Source: Bacillota bacterium
GTDB lineage: Bacteria > Bacillota > Clostridia > Acetivibrionales > DSM-27016
Direction: 5' to 3'
NCBI GenBank assembly: GCA_023390115.1
Contig: JAEWDM010000021.1
Span: 62,001 to 126,000 of the forward strand
Length of the DNA stretch: 64,000 nt
Shown: piece after piece, positions 9,460-17,651 of the stretch
Numbering within the stretch: the stretch's first letter is position 1
Layout of the letters: each line of letters starts with the position of its first letter
Program-made: the position numbers and the translations under genes
Notes under the pieces: model-generated
Told to the model about the DNA's origin: nothing
Seen by the model: the letters and a program-made list of their open reading frames with translations, nothing else
The model's database searches: none

Positions 9460-9987
9460 ATGGCAAACAGGTTCGGAGAAGAAGCAAGGACGCTGGAATA
9501 CAACAGGCAGAGGGCGGTAGAGTATGCACATTACTGGGCTTATAAAAGGAATATGGCATATCTGGATTTTGAAAGCCTGGGAGGGGACTGTACTAATTTT
9601 GCTTCGCAGGTGATATACGCAGGAAGCGGAATAATGAATTATAAGCCTGTACATGGGTGGTACTACATAAATTCATATAATAGGACTGCCTCATGGACAG
9701 GAGTAAATTATTTGCATGATTTCATAGTCAATAATTTGGAAGATGGGCCATTTGCGGAGCAGACCGACGTAAGGGATATAAAGCCGGGAGATATAGTGCA
9801 GCTGTCTTTTAATTGTGACGGAATATTTAACCATTCACCGGTGGTTGTAGCCGTAGGAAATCCTGCAAGTGTAAGCAATATACTTGTTGCCGCACACTCA
9901 GATGATCAGGACAACTACAAATTGACCGAATACGAGTGGACAGAAATAAGATTTATTCATATAAAGGGCGTAAGGACATATTTATAA
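9460..9987 (+). CDS. Amidase-domain protein (putative cysteine amidase, Amidase_6 type)
   Basis: This protein has 175 residues. The motif GGDCTNFASQ gives a probable nucleophile Cys, and NHSPVVVAV supplies the partner His, an arrangement known from the clostridial/bacillar putative amidase domain related to NlpC/P60 and CHAP folds. The N-terminal YNRQRAVEYAHYWA helix is also typical. No signal peptide or membrane helix is visible, although related domains are usually attached to secreted proteins. I favour the ATG at 9460 (AGAGG 11 nt upstream); a GTG at 9451 is possible. It ends in a bidirectional terminator shared with cheW. The substrate is unproven but is probably a peptidoglycan amide bond. 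Confidence 0.75.
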   Translation: MANRFGEEARTLEYNRQRAVEYAHYWAYKRNMAYLDFESLGGDCTNFASQVIYAGSGIMNYKPVHGWYYINSYNRTASWTGVNYLHDFIVNNLEDGPFAEQTDVRDIKPGDIVQLSFNCDGIFNHSPVVVAVGNPASVSNILVAAHSDDQDNYKLTEYEWTEIRFIHIKGVRTYL

Positions 9988-10028
9988 AGAGCAGAGCGGG
10001 ATGCATAAAAGCCGTTTTGCTCTTTATA
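9983..10028. terminator. Bidirectional terminator between amidase gene and cheW
   Basis: An 11-bp perfect stem TATAAAGAGCA / TGCTCTTTATA is continued by a GAGCGG / CCGTTT stem with wobble pairs. It includes the amidase stop codon and serves both convergent genes. Confidence 0.7.
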
Positions 10029-10045
10029 AATGGCAAGCATGACAT

Positions 10046-10501
10046 TCAATTGCTTCCGGCTTTTGCAATGTCATTGTCATTAAAGCTTAAAAGATGGGAA
10101 AGATCAAGTATCATAATAATTTTTTCCGATACCTTTGCTATTCCGCTCATGTATTTTCTGCCGAGTTTTTCCAGGGATTGAGGGGTATTCTCAATATCCT
10201 CTTCTTCAATATGAGTTATTTCATTAACCTCATCTACTATAAATCCTACCGTCACGGAGTTTACATCAACTATAACTATTTTAGTATTTTCATCAAACTC
10301 CTGATCCGGAAGACTGAATTTCTTTCTCAAATTAAATATTGTATAGACCTTGCCTCTAAGACTCATTAATCCTTGTATATAGTCGGGAGTATTGGGAACC
10401 TTGACAATTTCCTTCATTGGAACAATTGAATCTACATTAGTGATCTCAACACCGTAACTGTCCCCGTTTAATTTAAATACCAGCAACTGTCGGCTTGCCA
10501 T
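10046..10501 (-). CDS. cheW: Chemotaxis coupling protein CheW
   Basis: This 151-residue protein consists of a single CheW SH3-like domain. It starts RQLLVFKLNGDSYGVEI and contains VPNTPDYIQGLMSLRGKVYTI, the conserved core that bridges chemoreceptors to CheA. Length and start are normal, with a G-rich ribosome site before the ATG. It is monocistronic and convergent with the amidase gene, and is not next to other che genes in this window. The chemoreceptor at 7316 is the obvious nearby partner, though pairing is not shown by the sequence. Confidence 0.93.
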   Translation of the reverse strand: MASRQLLVFKLNGDSYGVEITNVDSIVPMKEIVKVPNTPDYIQGLMSLRGKVYTIFNLRKKFSLPDQEFDENTKIVIVDVNSVTVGFIVDEVNEITHIEEEDIENTPQSLEKLGRKYMSGIAKVSEKIIMILDLSHLLSFNDNDIAKAGSN

Positions 10502-10683
10502 AATAATTTCCCCCTATTAAAATAATGTATAAAGCACTTCAGTAATTTAAGTATAATTATACCAGAGCCTATACCATACGGCAACATTAAATTTTAAAAG
10601 AGGCGGCAGCCGTTATTATTTGAATTACTACAAGAACAAGCATATTCTTACAATTTATTCTTTTTATTTTTTTATGCGTATGC

Positions 10684-10980
10684 TATAATATAAGTTACAT
10701 TATAATTAAACTTATGAAGCAATTAACATGCCTAATAAATATTACATCTAAACACAACTTATATAAGCTATTCTTTGGAAAGCTGCTTTTCAAAATTACA
10801 CTAATCATCGGGCTGTGCCCGGACAAATAAGCTTATGAAGGGAGGATCCGGCCTTTAAGCTGTACAGAAGGTGTGATCAGGGAGAAATCCCATGCTTATG
10901 CTTTATCACGCCTTATATGTAAAACTTTAGAGTTCCGCATACCTGATATTAGGATAATTTAATAGGTAAAATTGTAAAGG
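10684..10980 (+). promoter_or_regulatory. Promoter-like -10 and structured leader of the GH44-GH5 operon
   Basis: The 480-nt gap before the GH44 gene has no convincing gene. A TATAAT lies at 10684-10689 with a poor T-rich -35. About 290 nt of leader follow with clear hairpins. CGGGC / GCCCG closes on a 3-nt loop at 10809-10821. CCGGA 10819-10823 can instead pair with TCCGG 10847-10851. GGTGTGAT 10870-10877 pairs with ATCACGCC 10905-10912 around an inner GGGA-GAAA-TCCC hairpin (10880-10891). The overlap of the first two stems suggests alternative folds. I do not recognise a known riboswitch class. Confidence 0.45.
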
Positions 10981-10994
10981 AGATGTATGTTAAA

Positions 10995-13580
10995 ATGGTT
11001 AAAGTGCAAAAATTGAGAAAAGCAGGGGCATTTATTGCCGGAGTTGCTTTGCTGGTAGCCTCTGTGTTTCCGCCAAGCATCACGGCAGCCGGCTTTAGCG
11101 GCTCCGTGAATGTGAATATTGACACAACCGCAGAAAGAGCGGCTATCAGCCCCTACATTTACGGCGGGAACTGGGAGTTCGACAATGCCGAGCTGACTTC
11201 AAAAAGGCTGGGAGGCAACAGAATTACAGGCTATAACTGGGAAAATAACTACTCAAGCGCGGGAAGCGACTGGCTGCACTTCAGCGACGACTACCTGTTG
11301 TCAAACGGTAATATTCCCGAGGAAAGGTGGGGTGAGCCGGGTGTGGTTGTGACTGATTTTCACGACAGAAACCTTGAGGCGGGCCAACCATATTCTCTTG
11401 TCACTCTTCAGGCCGCAGGATATGTCTGCGCTGACTCGGACGGTACGGTGGAGGAGTCTGAGACAGCTCCGTCAGACAGATGGAAGGAGGTAAAATTCCA
11501 GAAGGATTCTCCTTTTTCTCTTATTCCGGACACAACGGACGGCTATGTATACATGGATGAGTTTGTAAATTTTCTTGTTAATAAGTATGGAAATGCGTCA
11601 ACGTCAACAGGCATCAAGGGATATGCCATAGACAACGAGCCGGCGCTGTGGTCCAGCACGCACCCCAGAATCCACCCCGAAAAGCCGACATGCCAGGAGC
11701 TGGTCGACAAAAATATAAATCTTGCAAAAGCAATTAAAGGCGTAGACTCCGCTGCGGAAGTTTTCGGCCTTGTAGCCTATGGATTTGCTGAATACAGCAG
11801 CTTCCAGGAGGCAAGTGACTGGAGTGCGGTAAAAGGTGATTACGACTGGTTTTTGGACTATTATCTTGACAGCATGAAAAAAGCCTCAGACCAGGAGGGC
11901 GAGAGGCTGGTTGATGTTCTTGACCTCCACTGGTATCCGGAGGCAAGAGGAGGAGGACAAAGGATATGCTTTAATGAGGATCCTGCAAGCATTGAGTGCA
12001 ATAAAGCACGCCTGCAGGCTCCAAGAACGCTGTGGGACCCTACCTATACCGAGGATAGCTGGATTGCACAGTATTATAAAGATTCACTTCCCATAATACC
12101 CAAGGTACAGAAGTCCATAGATACATACAACCCCGGGACAAAGCTTGCATTCACGGAATACTACTATGGCGCGGGCGACCATATAACCGGAGGTATAGCT
12201 CAGGCGGATGTTCTGGGCATATTCGGCAAATACGGAGTATATTTCTCTACTCTTTGGGGAGACGGAAGCTACTGTGCAGCCGGTACTAACATTTACACAA
12301 ATTATGACGGAGAGGGCTCAAAATATGGAGATACAAAGGTAAAAGCCGAGACCTCCGATATTGAAAACACTTCCGTATACGCATCAATTGACGGAGATGA
12401 CGATTCCAAGCTTCATGTCATTATGATAAACAAGAACTATGACAGTCCTATGACGGTAAATTTCGACATAAGCGGCAGCAAAAGCTATACCTCAGGAAGG
12501 GTATGGGCGTTTGACAGGGGCAGCACCGATATCGTTGAAAAGTCTCCGATAGGAGAGATCAGCGGAAACCAGCTTTCTTATACAGTGCCCGCATTGACTG
12601 TGTGCCATATTGTACTTGAATCGGGTGCCGAAGGCATGGTATACGGTGATGCCAACAATGACGGAGCTGTGAATTCAATGGATTTTGCCTTGTTTAAAAA
12701 GCATTTGCTGCAATCAGACTATGAATATGTCAGTTATCTGGATTTAAATCTCGACAATTCTGTAAATACTATAGATTTTTCAATCATGAAGCAGTATTTG
12801 TTAGGTATAATCACTAAGCTGCCTTACAGTACGTCCGAAGAGAACAGTCCGCCTGTGGCAGCCTTCACGGTATATCCTGAGCAAGGCTTTACCGGAGATA
12901 GTATAAGCTTTGATGCATCAGCGTCAACCGACCCTGACGGACAAATCTATATTTACTCATGGGATTTCGGTGACGGAAAGGAAGGAGCCGGAGAAAATGC
13001 CATACATAAATATACTGCTCCGGGAACATATACTGTAAAGCTCACCACAACTGACAATAGGGGACTGACGGACAGCATCACCGGCACTGTACTTATAGAA
13101 ACAGCTACCGGCGACAATTCCAATATAAATTTTGAAGACGGTACGATTAACGGCTTTACAACCAATGACACCACTACATCCACATTCTCAGTTGCGGAGG
13201 ATAAAGCCTTCAAGGGAACAAAATCGCTTAAATGGGATGCCGTTGGCACGCCGGACGGAGTGATTGACGCTAAGGTAGACAGCAGCACGCCTGTTCTGGC
13301 TCCGGGAGAATCCATAACCTTCAGGGTATGGATACCTTCAGCAGCTCCCATACAGTCCATACAGCCCTATGTCATGCCCCATGATGCTTCGTGGGCAGAA
13401 ATAGAGTGGTACTCTGCCTGGGCCGCTTATGACGGCATTAAAAAGGATGATTGGAATGAGTTTACTGTAACGCTTTCGCCGGGAGCAAATACCAGCCTGA
13501 CTCAGCAGCAGTTCGGTATACAGGTTACAACCTCCGGAGAAGGGGAATTCACCATGTATATTGACTCTATAGAGTGGTAA
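10995..13580 (+). CDS. Cellulosomal GH44 endoglucanase/xyloglucanase: GH44-dockerin-PKD-CBM44
   Basis: This secreted multidomain enzyme has 861 residues. A signal peptide covers about residues 1-31. The GH44 catalytic region (about 33-545) carries the family hallmark GGNRITGYNWENN, a probable acid/base Glu in DNEPAL and a probable nucleophile Glu in FTEYYYGAG. A type I dockerin follows with two calcium-binding repeats (GDANNDGAVNSMDF and LDLNLDNSVNTIDF), then a PKD domain (YSWDFGDG) and a C-terminal carbohydrate-binding module placed like CBM44. This order equals the C-terminal half of CelJ of C. thermocellum without its GH9 part. The dockerin would anchor it to a scaffoldin. I prefer the ATG at 10995; one at 10983 abuts the AAAGGAG site. 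GH44 enzymes cut beta-1,4-glucans such as cellulose and xyloglucan. Confidence 0.92.
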   Translation: MVKVQKLRKAGAFIAGVALLVASVFPPSITAAGFSGSVNVNIDTTAERAAISPYIYGGNWEFDNAELTSKRLGGNRITGYNWENNYSSAGSDWLHFSDDYLLSNGNIPEERWGEPGVVVTDFHDRNLEAGQPYSLVTLQAAGYVCADSDGTVEESETAPSDRWKEVKFQKDSPFSLIPDTTDGYVYMDEFVNFLVNKYGNASTSTGIKGYAIDNEPALWSSTHPRIHPEKPTCQELVDKNINLAKAIKGVDSAAEVFGLVAYGFAEYSSFQEASDWSAVKGDYDWFLDYYLDSMKKASDQEGERLVDVLDLHWYPEARGGGQRICFNEDPASIECNKARLQAPRTLWDPTYTEDSWIAQYYKDSLPIIPKVQKSIDTYNPGTKLAFTEYYYGAGDHITGGIAQADVLGIFGKYGVYFSTLWGDGSYCAAGTNIYTNYDGEGSKYGDTKVKAETSDIENTSVYASIDGDDDSKLHVIMINKNYDSPMTVNFDISGSKSYTSGRVWAFDRGSTDIVEKSPIGEISGNQLSYTVPALTVCHIVLESGAEGMVYGDANNDGAVNSMDFALFKKHLLQSDYEYVSYLDLNLDNSVNTIDFSIMKQYLLGIITKLPYSTSEENSPPVAAFTVYPEQGFTGDSISFDASASTDPDGQIYIYSWDFGDGKEGAGENAIHKYTAPGTYTVKLTTTDNRGLTDSITGTVLIETATGDNSNINFEDGTINGFTTNDTTTSTFSVAEDKAFKGTKSLKWDAVGTPDGVIDAKVDSSTPVLAPGESITFRVWIPSAAPIQSIQPYVMPHDASWAEIEWYSAWAAYDGIKKDDWNEFTVTLSPGANTSLTQQQFGIQVTTSGEGEFTMYIDSIEW

Positions 13581-13648
13581 ATTATTATGCGTAGCTTCAG
13601 TAGCTTCATTTGTTAATAGTAAATTTTGTAAGAAGGGAAGGTAAAAAA

Positions 13649-15568
13649 ATGAAAAAGCTTCACTTATTTATATCGGTTTTGGTGATATTCCTTTTAGTTT
13701 CGATATCGGCGGTACAGTCCTTTGCGGCAGAGGACACCATTTATCCGGGGTTTAAGGTTGAGGGAAGGTTTCTCTATGATAACACAGGGGAGAAGGTAAT
13801 TCTTTACGGTGTAAATAAAATGTCCATATGGATGGACAAGGATGGGGTGCCATCTTTTTCTGAAATAGCAAAAACGGGAGCCAACAGTATCAGAATTGTA
13901 TGGACTATGGACGGTACGGCCGAAGAGCTCGATACTGTTATCCGCAACTGTCGTGCGGAGTATATGATTCCCATGGTGGAACTGCATGATGCGACAGGGG
14001 AATGGTCAAGGCTTTCCAGTCTGGTTGACTATTGGGTAAGGGACGATATTGTGGAAGTAATCAAAAAGCATCAGGAGTATCTTCTGGTCAATATAGGAAA
14101 TGAGGTCGGCAATCAGGTGTCCGAGGCCGACTTCAAATCCGGCTATGAAACTGCCGTAAGCAGAATGAGAGCAGCAGGCATTCATGTGCCTCTTATCATA
14201 GACGCATCCGGCTACGGACAGGATATAGACATGCTTCAAAGCTGCGGGCCATATCTCATTTCTGCAGATCCCGACAAAAATCTTATGTTCTCGGTGCATA
14301 TGTGGTGGCCGTATATGTGGGGCAACACCGATCAGAGGGTAATTGATGAAATTGCTGAGTCTGTAAATATGAACCTTCCGTTGATAGTTGGAGAATTCGG
14401 GCATGCATGGGAAGAAACAGAAGCAGGCAAAATCCCTTATCAAACCATTATAGAGGAATGCTACAAAAATGAAGTAGGCTATCTTCCATGGGAATGGGGC
14501 CCGGGCAATAATCCTCAGACCTTTCTGGATATGACCACCGACAGCACCTTTGACACTTTAATGGGCTGGGGTCTGGAGGTTTGCATAACCAGTCCGTACA
14601 GCATAAAGAACATTGCCAAAAGGCCTGCTTCAATGCTGACAAACCTTCCTCCCGCGCTTCCACAGGAGCCTTTGCCGCATGGAAATCTTGCTGCTAATAA
14701 ACCGGTGGTTGCTTCAAACTTTGATGAACAGCATTATGCCGAGAACATTGTTGACGGCGATCTGGGCACAAGATGGGCATCCACTGTGTCTGATCCAAAT
14801 TGGATTTATGTGGATCTTGGCTCAAAGAAGGATATTAACCGCTTAATAATATGCTGGGAGGCTGCATATGCAGCCCAATATAAAATTCAGGTTTCCGATG
14901 ATGCAAATTCATGGACCGACATTCATACAGAATATAACGGAAAGGGAAGAACCGAGGACATAAGCCTTACGGGCTCAGGGCGTTATTTGAGGATTTACGG
15001 TATGCAAAGATATAACCATAGCTGGCCTTACTCCATTTTTGAGATTGGAGTATATGGTCCCGAATCCGAACTAAGCGCGTCCATATCACCTACAGTAGCG
15101 GTTTTTGATAAAAGCCCTGCAAAGAGGGCAGATATTTCTGTCTCCTTAAGCCCAAAAAGCAACACTCTCATTGAAATAAGAAATGGCAGCTCGGCGCTGA
15201 CTCCAGGAACTGATTATACTGTAACAGGGGATACGCTTATACTTAAGAAGGAATATTTGCTGGGCCTGCCTATAGGAACTACAAAGCTTGTTCTTGACTA
15301 CAGCGGGGGAGTCGATCCTGTTTTTGCCGTTGCGGTAGGAGATACAACGCCGCCAAGCAGTGGTGTCTATGGGGATGCTAATGGAGATGATGTAGTCAAC
15401 TCAATTGATTATTCACTGCTGAAGCAGCATATTCTGGAAATGATAACCTTATCTGAGGATGCCTCAAGGCTGATGGATTTGGACCAGAACGGTTCGGTAA
15501 ATTCAATTGATTTGTCCATCCTTAAGCAGTACCTTTTAGGGACAATCACAGAACTTCCTCTGGCGTGA
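13649..15568 (+). CDS. Cellulosomal GH5 beta-mannanase: GH5-discoidin-like-X2-dockerin
   Basis: This is a secreted 639-residue enzyme. The signal peptide ends near residue 29. The catalytic domain (about 33-340) resembles GH5 subfamily 8 mannanases: TGANSIRIVW, VELHDATG, the acid/base Glu152 in NIGNE and the nucleophile Glu249 in VGEFGHA. A discoidin (F5/8 type C)-like module follows, with DGDLGTRWAS and DLGSKKDINRL. After it come an X2-type immunoglobulin-like module (about 475-560) and a C-terminal type I dockerin (GDANGDDVVNSIDY, MDLDQNGSVNSIDL). GGAAGG precedes the ATG at 13649. It lies 68 nt after the GH44 gene and ends in a strong terminator, so both are probably one transcript. Mannan specificity is inferred from subfamily resemblance. 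Confidence 0.9.
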   Translation: MKKLHLFISVLVIFLLVSISAVQSFAAEDTIYPGFKVEGRFLYDNTGEKVILYGVNKMSIWMDKDGVPSFSEIAKTGANSIRIVWTMDGTAEELDTVIRNCRAEYMIPMVELHDATGEWSRLSSLVDYWVRDDIVEVIKKHQEYLLVNIGNEVGNQVSEADFKSGYETAVSRMRAAGIHVPLIIDASGYGQDIDMLQSCGPYLISADPDKNLMFSVHMWWPYMWGNTDQRVIDEIAESVNMNLPLIVGEFGHAWEETEAGKIPYQTIIEECYKNEVGYLPWEWGPGNNPQTFLDMTTDSTFDTLMGWGLEVCITSPYSIKNIAKRPASMLTNLPPALPQEPLPHGNLAANKPVVASNFDEQHYAENIVDGDLGTRWASTVSDPNWIYVDLGSKKDINRLIICWEAAYAAQYKIQVSDDANSWTDIHTEYNGKGRTEDISLTGSGRYLRIYGMQRYNHSWPYSIFEIGVYGPESELSASISPTVAVFDKSPAKRADISVSLSPKSNTLIEIRNGSSALTPGTDYTVTGDTLILKKEYLLGLPIGTTKLVLDYSGGVDPVFAVAVGDTTPPSSGVYGDANGDDVVNSIDYSLLKQHILEMITLSEDASRLMDLDQNGSVNSIDLSILKQYLLGTITELPLA

Positions 15569-15586
15569 GTAATATAAAAAAGTATT

Positions 15587-15612
15587 CCCCGGCCCCATGG
15601 CCGGGGATTTTT
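15587..15612. terminator. Bidirectional terminator between GH5 gene and argJ
   Basis: The 8-bp GC stem CCCCGGCC / GGCCGGGG is followed by ATTTTT on the plus strand and flanked by an A-run on the other side, so it can stop transcription from both convergent genes. Confidence 0.85.
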
Positions 15613-15628
15613 ATAATAGAAAGCAGCA

Positions 15629-16831
15629 TCACGATCTGTAGCTTCCATTTATTTTGACATAATCACAGGAAAAGTCGCAGGTCCATATTCTATCGGAAAA
15701 ATTTCCTCTTTTCAAATTCACCTTTATTTTTACCTCATTGGCTTTTAAGAGCTTTTTAGCTTTTTCCTCATCAAATTCCACTGCTGCTCCGTTTCTGCAT
15801 ACCATTAAATCACCTATAAATATGTCTGTGAGATTGGGGTCGAATTCTGCTCCCGAATACCCCGCAGCAGTTATAATCCTGCCCCAATTTGCGTCTTCCC
15901 CGTATATTGCGGTTTTTACCAGAGGAGATTTCGCAATGGCGCTTGCCGCTTTATATGCGTCTTCTTCGTTAGCGGCACCTTCAAGGTTTACCTCAATAAG
16001 CTTGGTAGCACCCTCTCCATCCTTTGCTATCATCCTGGAAAGCGATGTGCATACAAGTGCCAGTGCGGATACGAACTTTTCATATTCGGCATCCTCCTTT
16101 ACTATTCCTGCATTGTCTGCTTCTCCGTTTGCCAGAATAATAACCATGTCGCAGACACTTGTGTCCCCGTCCACAGAAACTCTGTTAAAGGTATATTTTA
16201 CGGTATCCTTTAGCGCCTTGTCCAGAAGTCCCCTCGAAATATTTATGTCCGTTGATATAATGCCTATCAAAGTCGCCATATTGGGATGAATCATGCCGGA
16301 GCCCTTTGCCATACCGCCTATACGCACGCTCTCTCCCTGTATTTCAAGCTCAACGGCGATTTCCTTTGCTATTAAGTCTGTAGTCATTATAGCCTCTTCC
16401 GCAGAGTGGCCTCCATCGGTGCTGAGGGTTGCCGCGGCATCCCTTATGCCTGAACGTACATTGGCCATATTTAATTGGGTGCCTATAATCCCCGTAGAGC
16501 CTACGAGAACATCTTCCGGCTCGCAATGGAGCAGTTGTGCGGTAAGAGAAGCCATTTCCAGGGCATCCTTATAGCCCTGTTCTCCCACGCAGGCATTGGC
16601 ATTTCCGCTGTTTATTACAATTGCCTGTGCATACCCGTTTTTAATATGCTCCAACGTTACCTGCAGGGAATGGCCCTTTACGGTGTTGGTTGTAAACACC
16701 CCCGATGCGGCGGCAGTGCCCTCGGAAGCTATAAGAGCCAGATCCTTTTTCCGGTCCTTTTTTATCCCACAAGCGGTGCCGGATGCCATAAATCCCTTTG
16801 GAGCAGTAACTCCGCCTTCTATTATATTCAT
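15629..16831 (-). CDS. argJ: Bifunctional ornithine acetyltransferase / N-acetylglutamate synthase
   Basis: This 400-residue enzyme of the cyclic arginine pathway moves acetyl from N-acetylornithine to glutamate, and many members also use acetyl-CoA. It is made as a precursor that cleaves itself before the nucleophilic Thr in the motif HPNMATLIG, which is present. Other family motifs include NSGNANAC, GSTGIIG and the DANWGRI loop near the C-terminus. The ATG at 16831 has GGGAG 11 nt upstream; a GTG at 16840 is too close. It is separated from argH/argG by the valS region. Its promoter carries an ARG-box-like site. Confidence 0.95.
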   Translation of the reverse strand: MNIIEGGVTAPKGFMASGTACGIKKDRKKDLALIASEGTAAASGVFTTNTVKGHSLQVTLEHIKNGYAQAIVINSGNANACVGEQGYKDALEMASLTAQLLHCEPEDVLVGSTGIIGTQLNMANVRSGIRDAAATLSTDGGHSAEEAIMTTDLIAKEIAVELEIQGESVRIGGMAKGSGMIHPNMATLIGIISTDINISRGLLDKALKDTVKYTFNRVSVDGDTSVCDMVIILANGEADNAGIVKEDAEYEKFVSALALVCTSLSRMIAKDGEGATKLIEVNLEGAANEEDAYKAASAIAKSPLVKTAIYGEDANWGRIITAAGYSGAEFDPNLTDIFIGDLMVCRNGAAVEFDEEKAKKLLKANEVKIKVNLKRGNFSDRIWTCDFSCDYVKINGSYRS

Positions 16832-16913
16832 ATATAACACACTCCCATAAAATTATAATATAGCCTAAAAATTTATCATTACCTTATTAACAGATGAAAA
16901 TTCAATCATTTAA

Positions 16914-16955
16914 ATTATACAAGAATAATCTTGACGATTCAACAAATTATTCATT
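16914..16955 (-). promoter_or_regulatory. argJ promoter with ARG-box-like sequence
   Basis: On the minus strand -35 TTGAAT (16942-16937) and -10 TATAAT (16919-16914) are spaced by 17 nt. An ArgR-like element beginning AATGAATAAT spans 16955-16938 and overlaps the -35. One half matches the TGAAT consensus well; the other half is degenerate. Confidence 0.5.
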
Positions 16956-16986
16956 GAAGGGAAGTCTGCAATGAATGAGTTTTTTC

Positions 16987-17015
16987 TTGACACTGAGAAA
17001 AAATTAAGATATCAT
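16987..17015 (+). promoter_or_regulatory. Sigma-A-type promoter of the valS T-box transcript
   Basis: TTGACA at 16987-16992 and TATCAT at 17010-17015 are 17 nt apart. They sit about 40 nt before the T-box fold and diverge from the argJ promoter. Confidence 0.7.
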
Positions 17016-17055
17016 CATATAATAATATTAGGCATCTATAAGTATATAAAAGGCG

Positions 17056-17365
17056 ATGAGTAAGAGGAGTAGGCAGTAATGGCCAAGAGAGAGGGAGATC
17101 CACCGGGTGCAAGTTCTCCCAGGAAACAGGCTGCTGAAGGTAGCTTATGAGCCCTGCGGCTGAAATGCTCTGGGATTGTGTGCCCCGTATTTTATGGGAG
17201 TGTTGGTTTTAGAGGTTAGGCTGCCAGCGGGTTCCGACCGTTATAACGGGCCGTCTATGCAGGATATACTGCATAATCGGATTTAAGTTGCCCCTGAAAG
17301 GGGAATTTTGGTGGTACCGCGGATCTAAGCCTTTCGTCCAAATTTTGGACGGAAGGCTTTTATAG
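17056..17365 (+). promoter_or_regulatory. Valine T-box riboswitch leader
   Basis: This leader senses uncharged tRNA-Val. The stem I specifier loop has AGTA at 17075-17078 on its 5' side and GAAG-GTA on its 3' side, so the specifier codon is GTA (Val) at 17140-17142. The basal helix GTAGGC / GCTTAT closes it. The AG-bulge region (AAGAGAGAGGG) follows the usual order. The T-box sequence, with TGGTGGTACCGCGG, lies at 17309-17322. The terminator AAGCCTTTCGTCC / GGACGGAAGGCTT with a T-run lies at 17327-17361. The next two genes are the 80-residue membrane protein and valS. Confidence 0.95.
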
Positions 17366-17389
17366 TGCATTTTTGAAAGGAGATGGATT

Positions 17390-17632
17390 ATGCTGATACT
17401 GAAAATCCTTATGTTTTTATTTATAATACCAGGTGTCTTTGTGGTGTTTATGGCTCCGGGTATGGTAAGGAAATATAATTTGGCAGCCGGTGTAAAGGTG
17501 GAATTTAAGGATGAGATGGATGAGGAGCAAATTAAAAGCTATCAGTTCGATAAGGCAGTCGTGAATTTAAAGATGCTGGGAATGCTTATTGCGCTTCCGG
17601 GATTTATTCTTGCATTTATTGCGTTCAAATAA
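17390..17632 (+). CDS. Small two-helix membrane protein between T-box and valS
   Basis: This 80-residue protein has a hydrophobic helix at about residues 5-25, a charged loop rich in Asp/Glu/Lys (about 38-55) and a second helix near 60-78. AAAGGAG lies 8 nt before the ATG, and the stop is 19 nt before the valS ATG, so it is translated from the valine-controlled message. I do not recognise a named family. Its position suggests that it is made when charged tRNA-Val is scarce. A role in amino acid transport or membrane sensing would be guesswork. Confidence 0.8.
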   Translation: MLILKILMFLFIIPGVFVVFMAPGMVRKYNLAAGVKVEFKDEMDEEQIKSYQFDKAVVNLKMLGMLIALPGFILAFIAFK

Positions 17633-17651
17633 CACAAATGGAGGAGATTTT

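Noticed and set aside
10809..10912. Cyclic-di-GMP (GEMM) or cobalamin riboswitch
   Set aside because: The conserved core sequences of these classes are not present, although the region is clearly able to fold.
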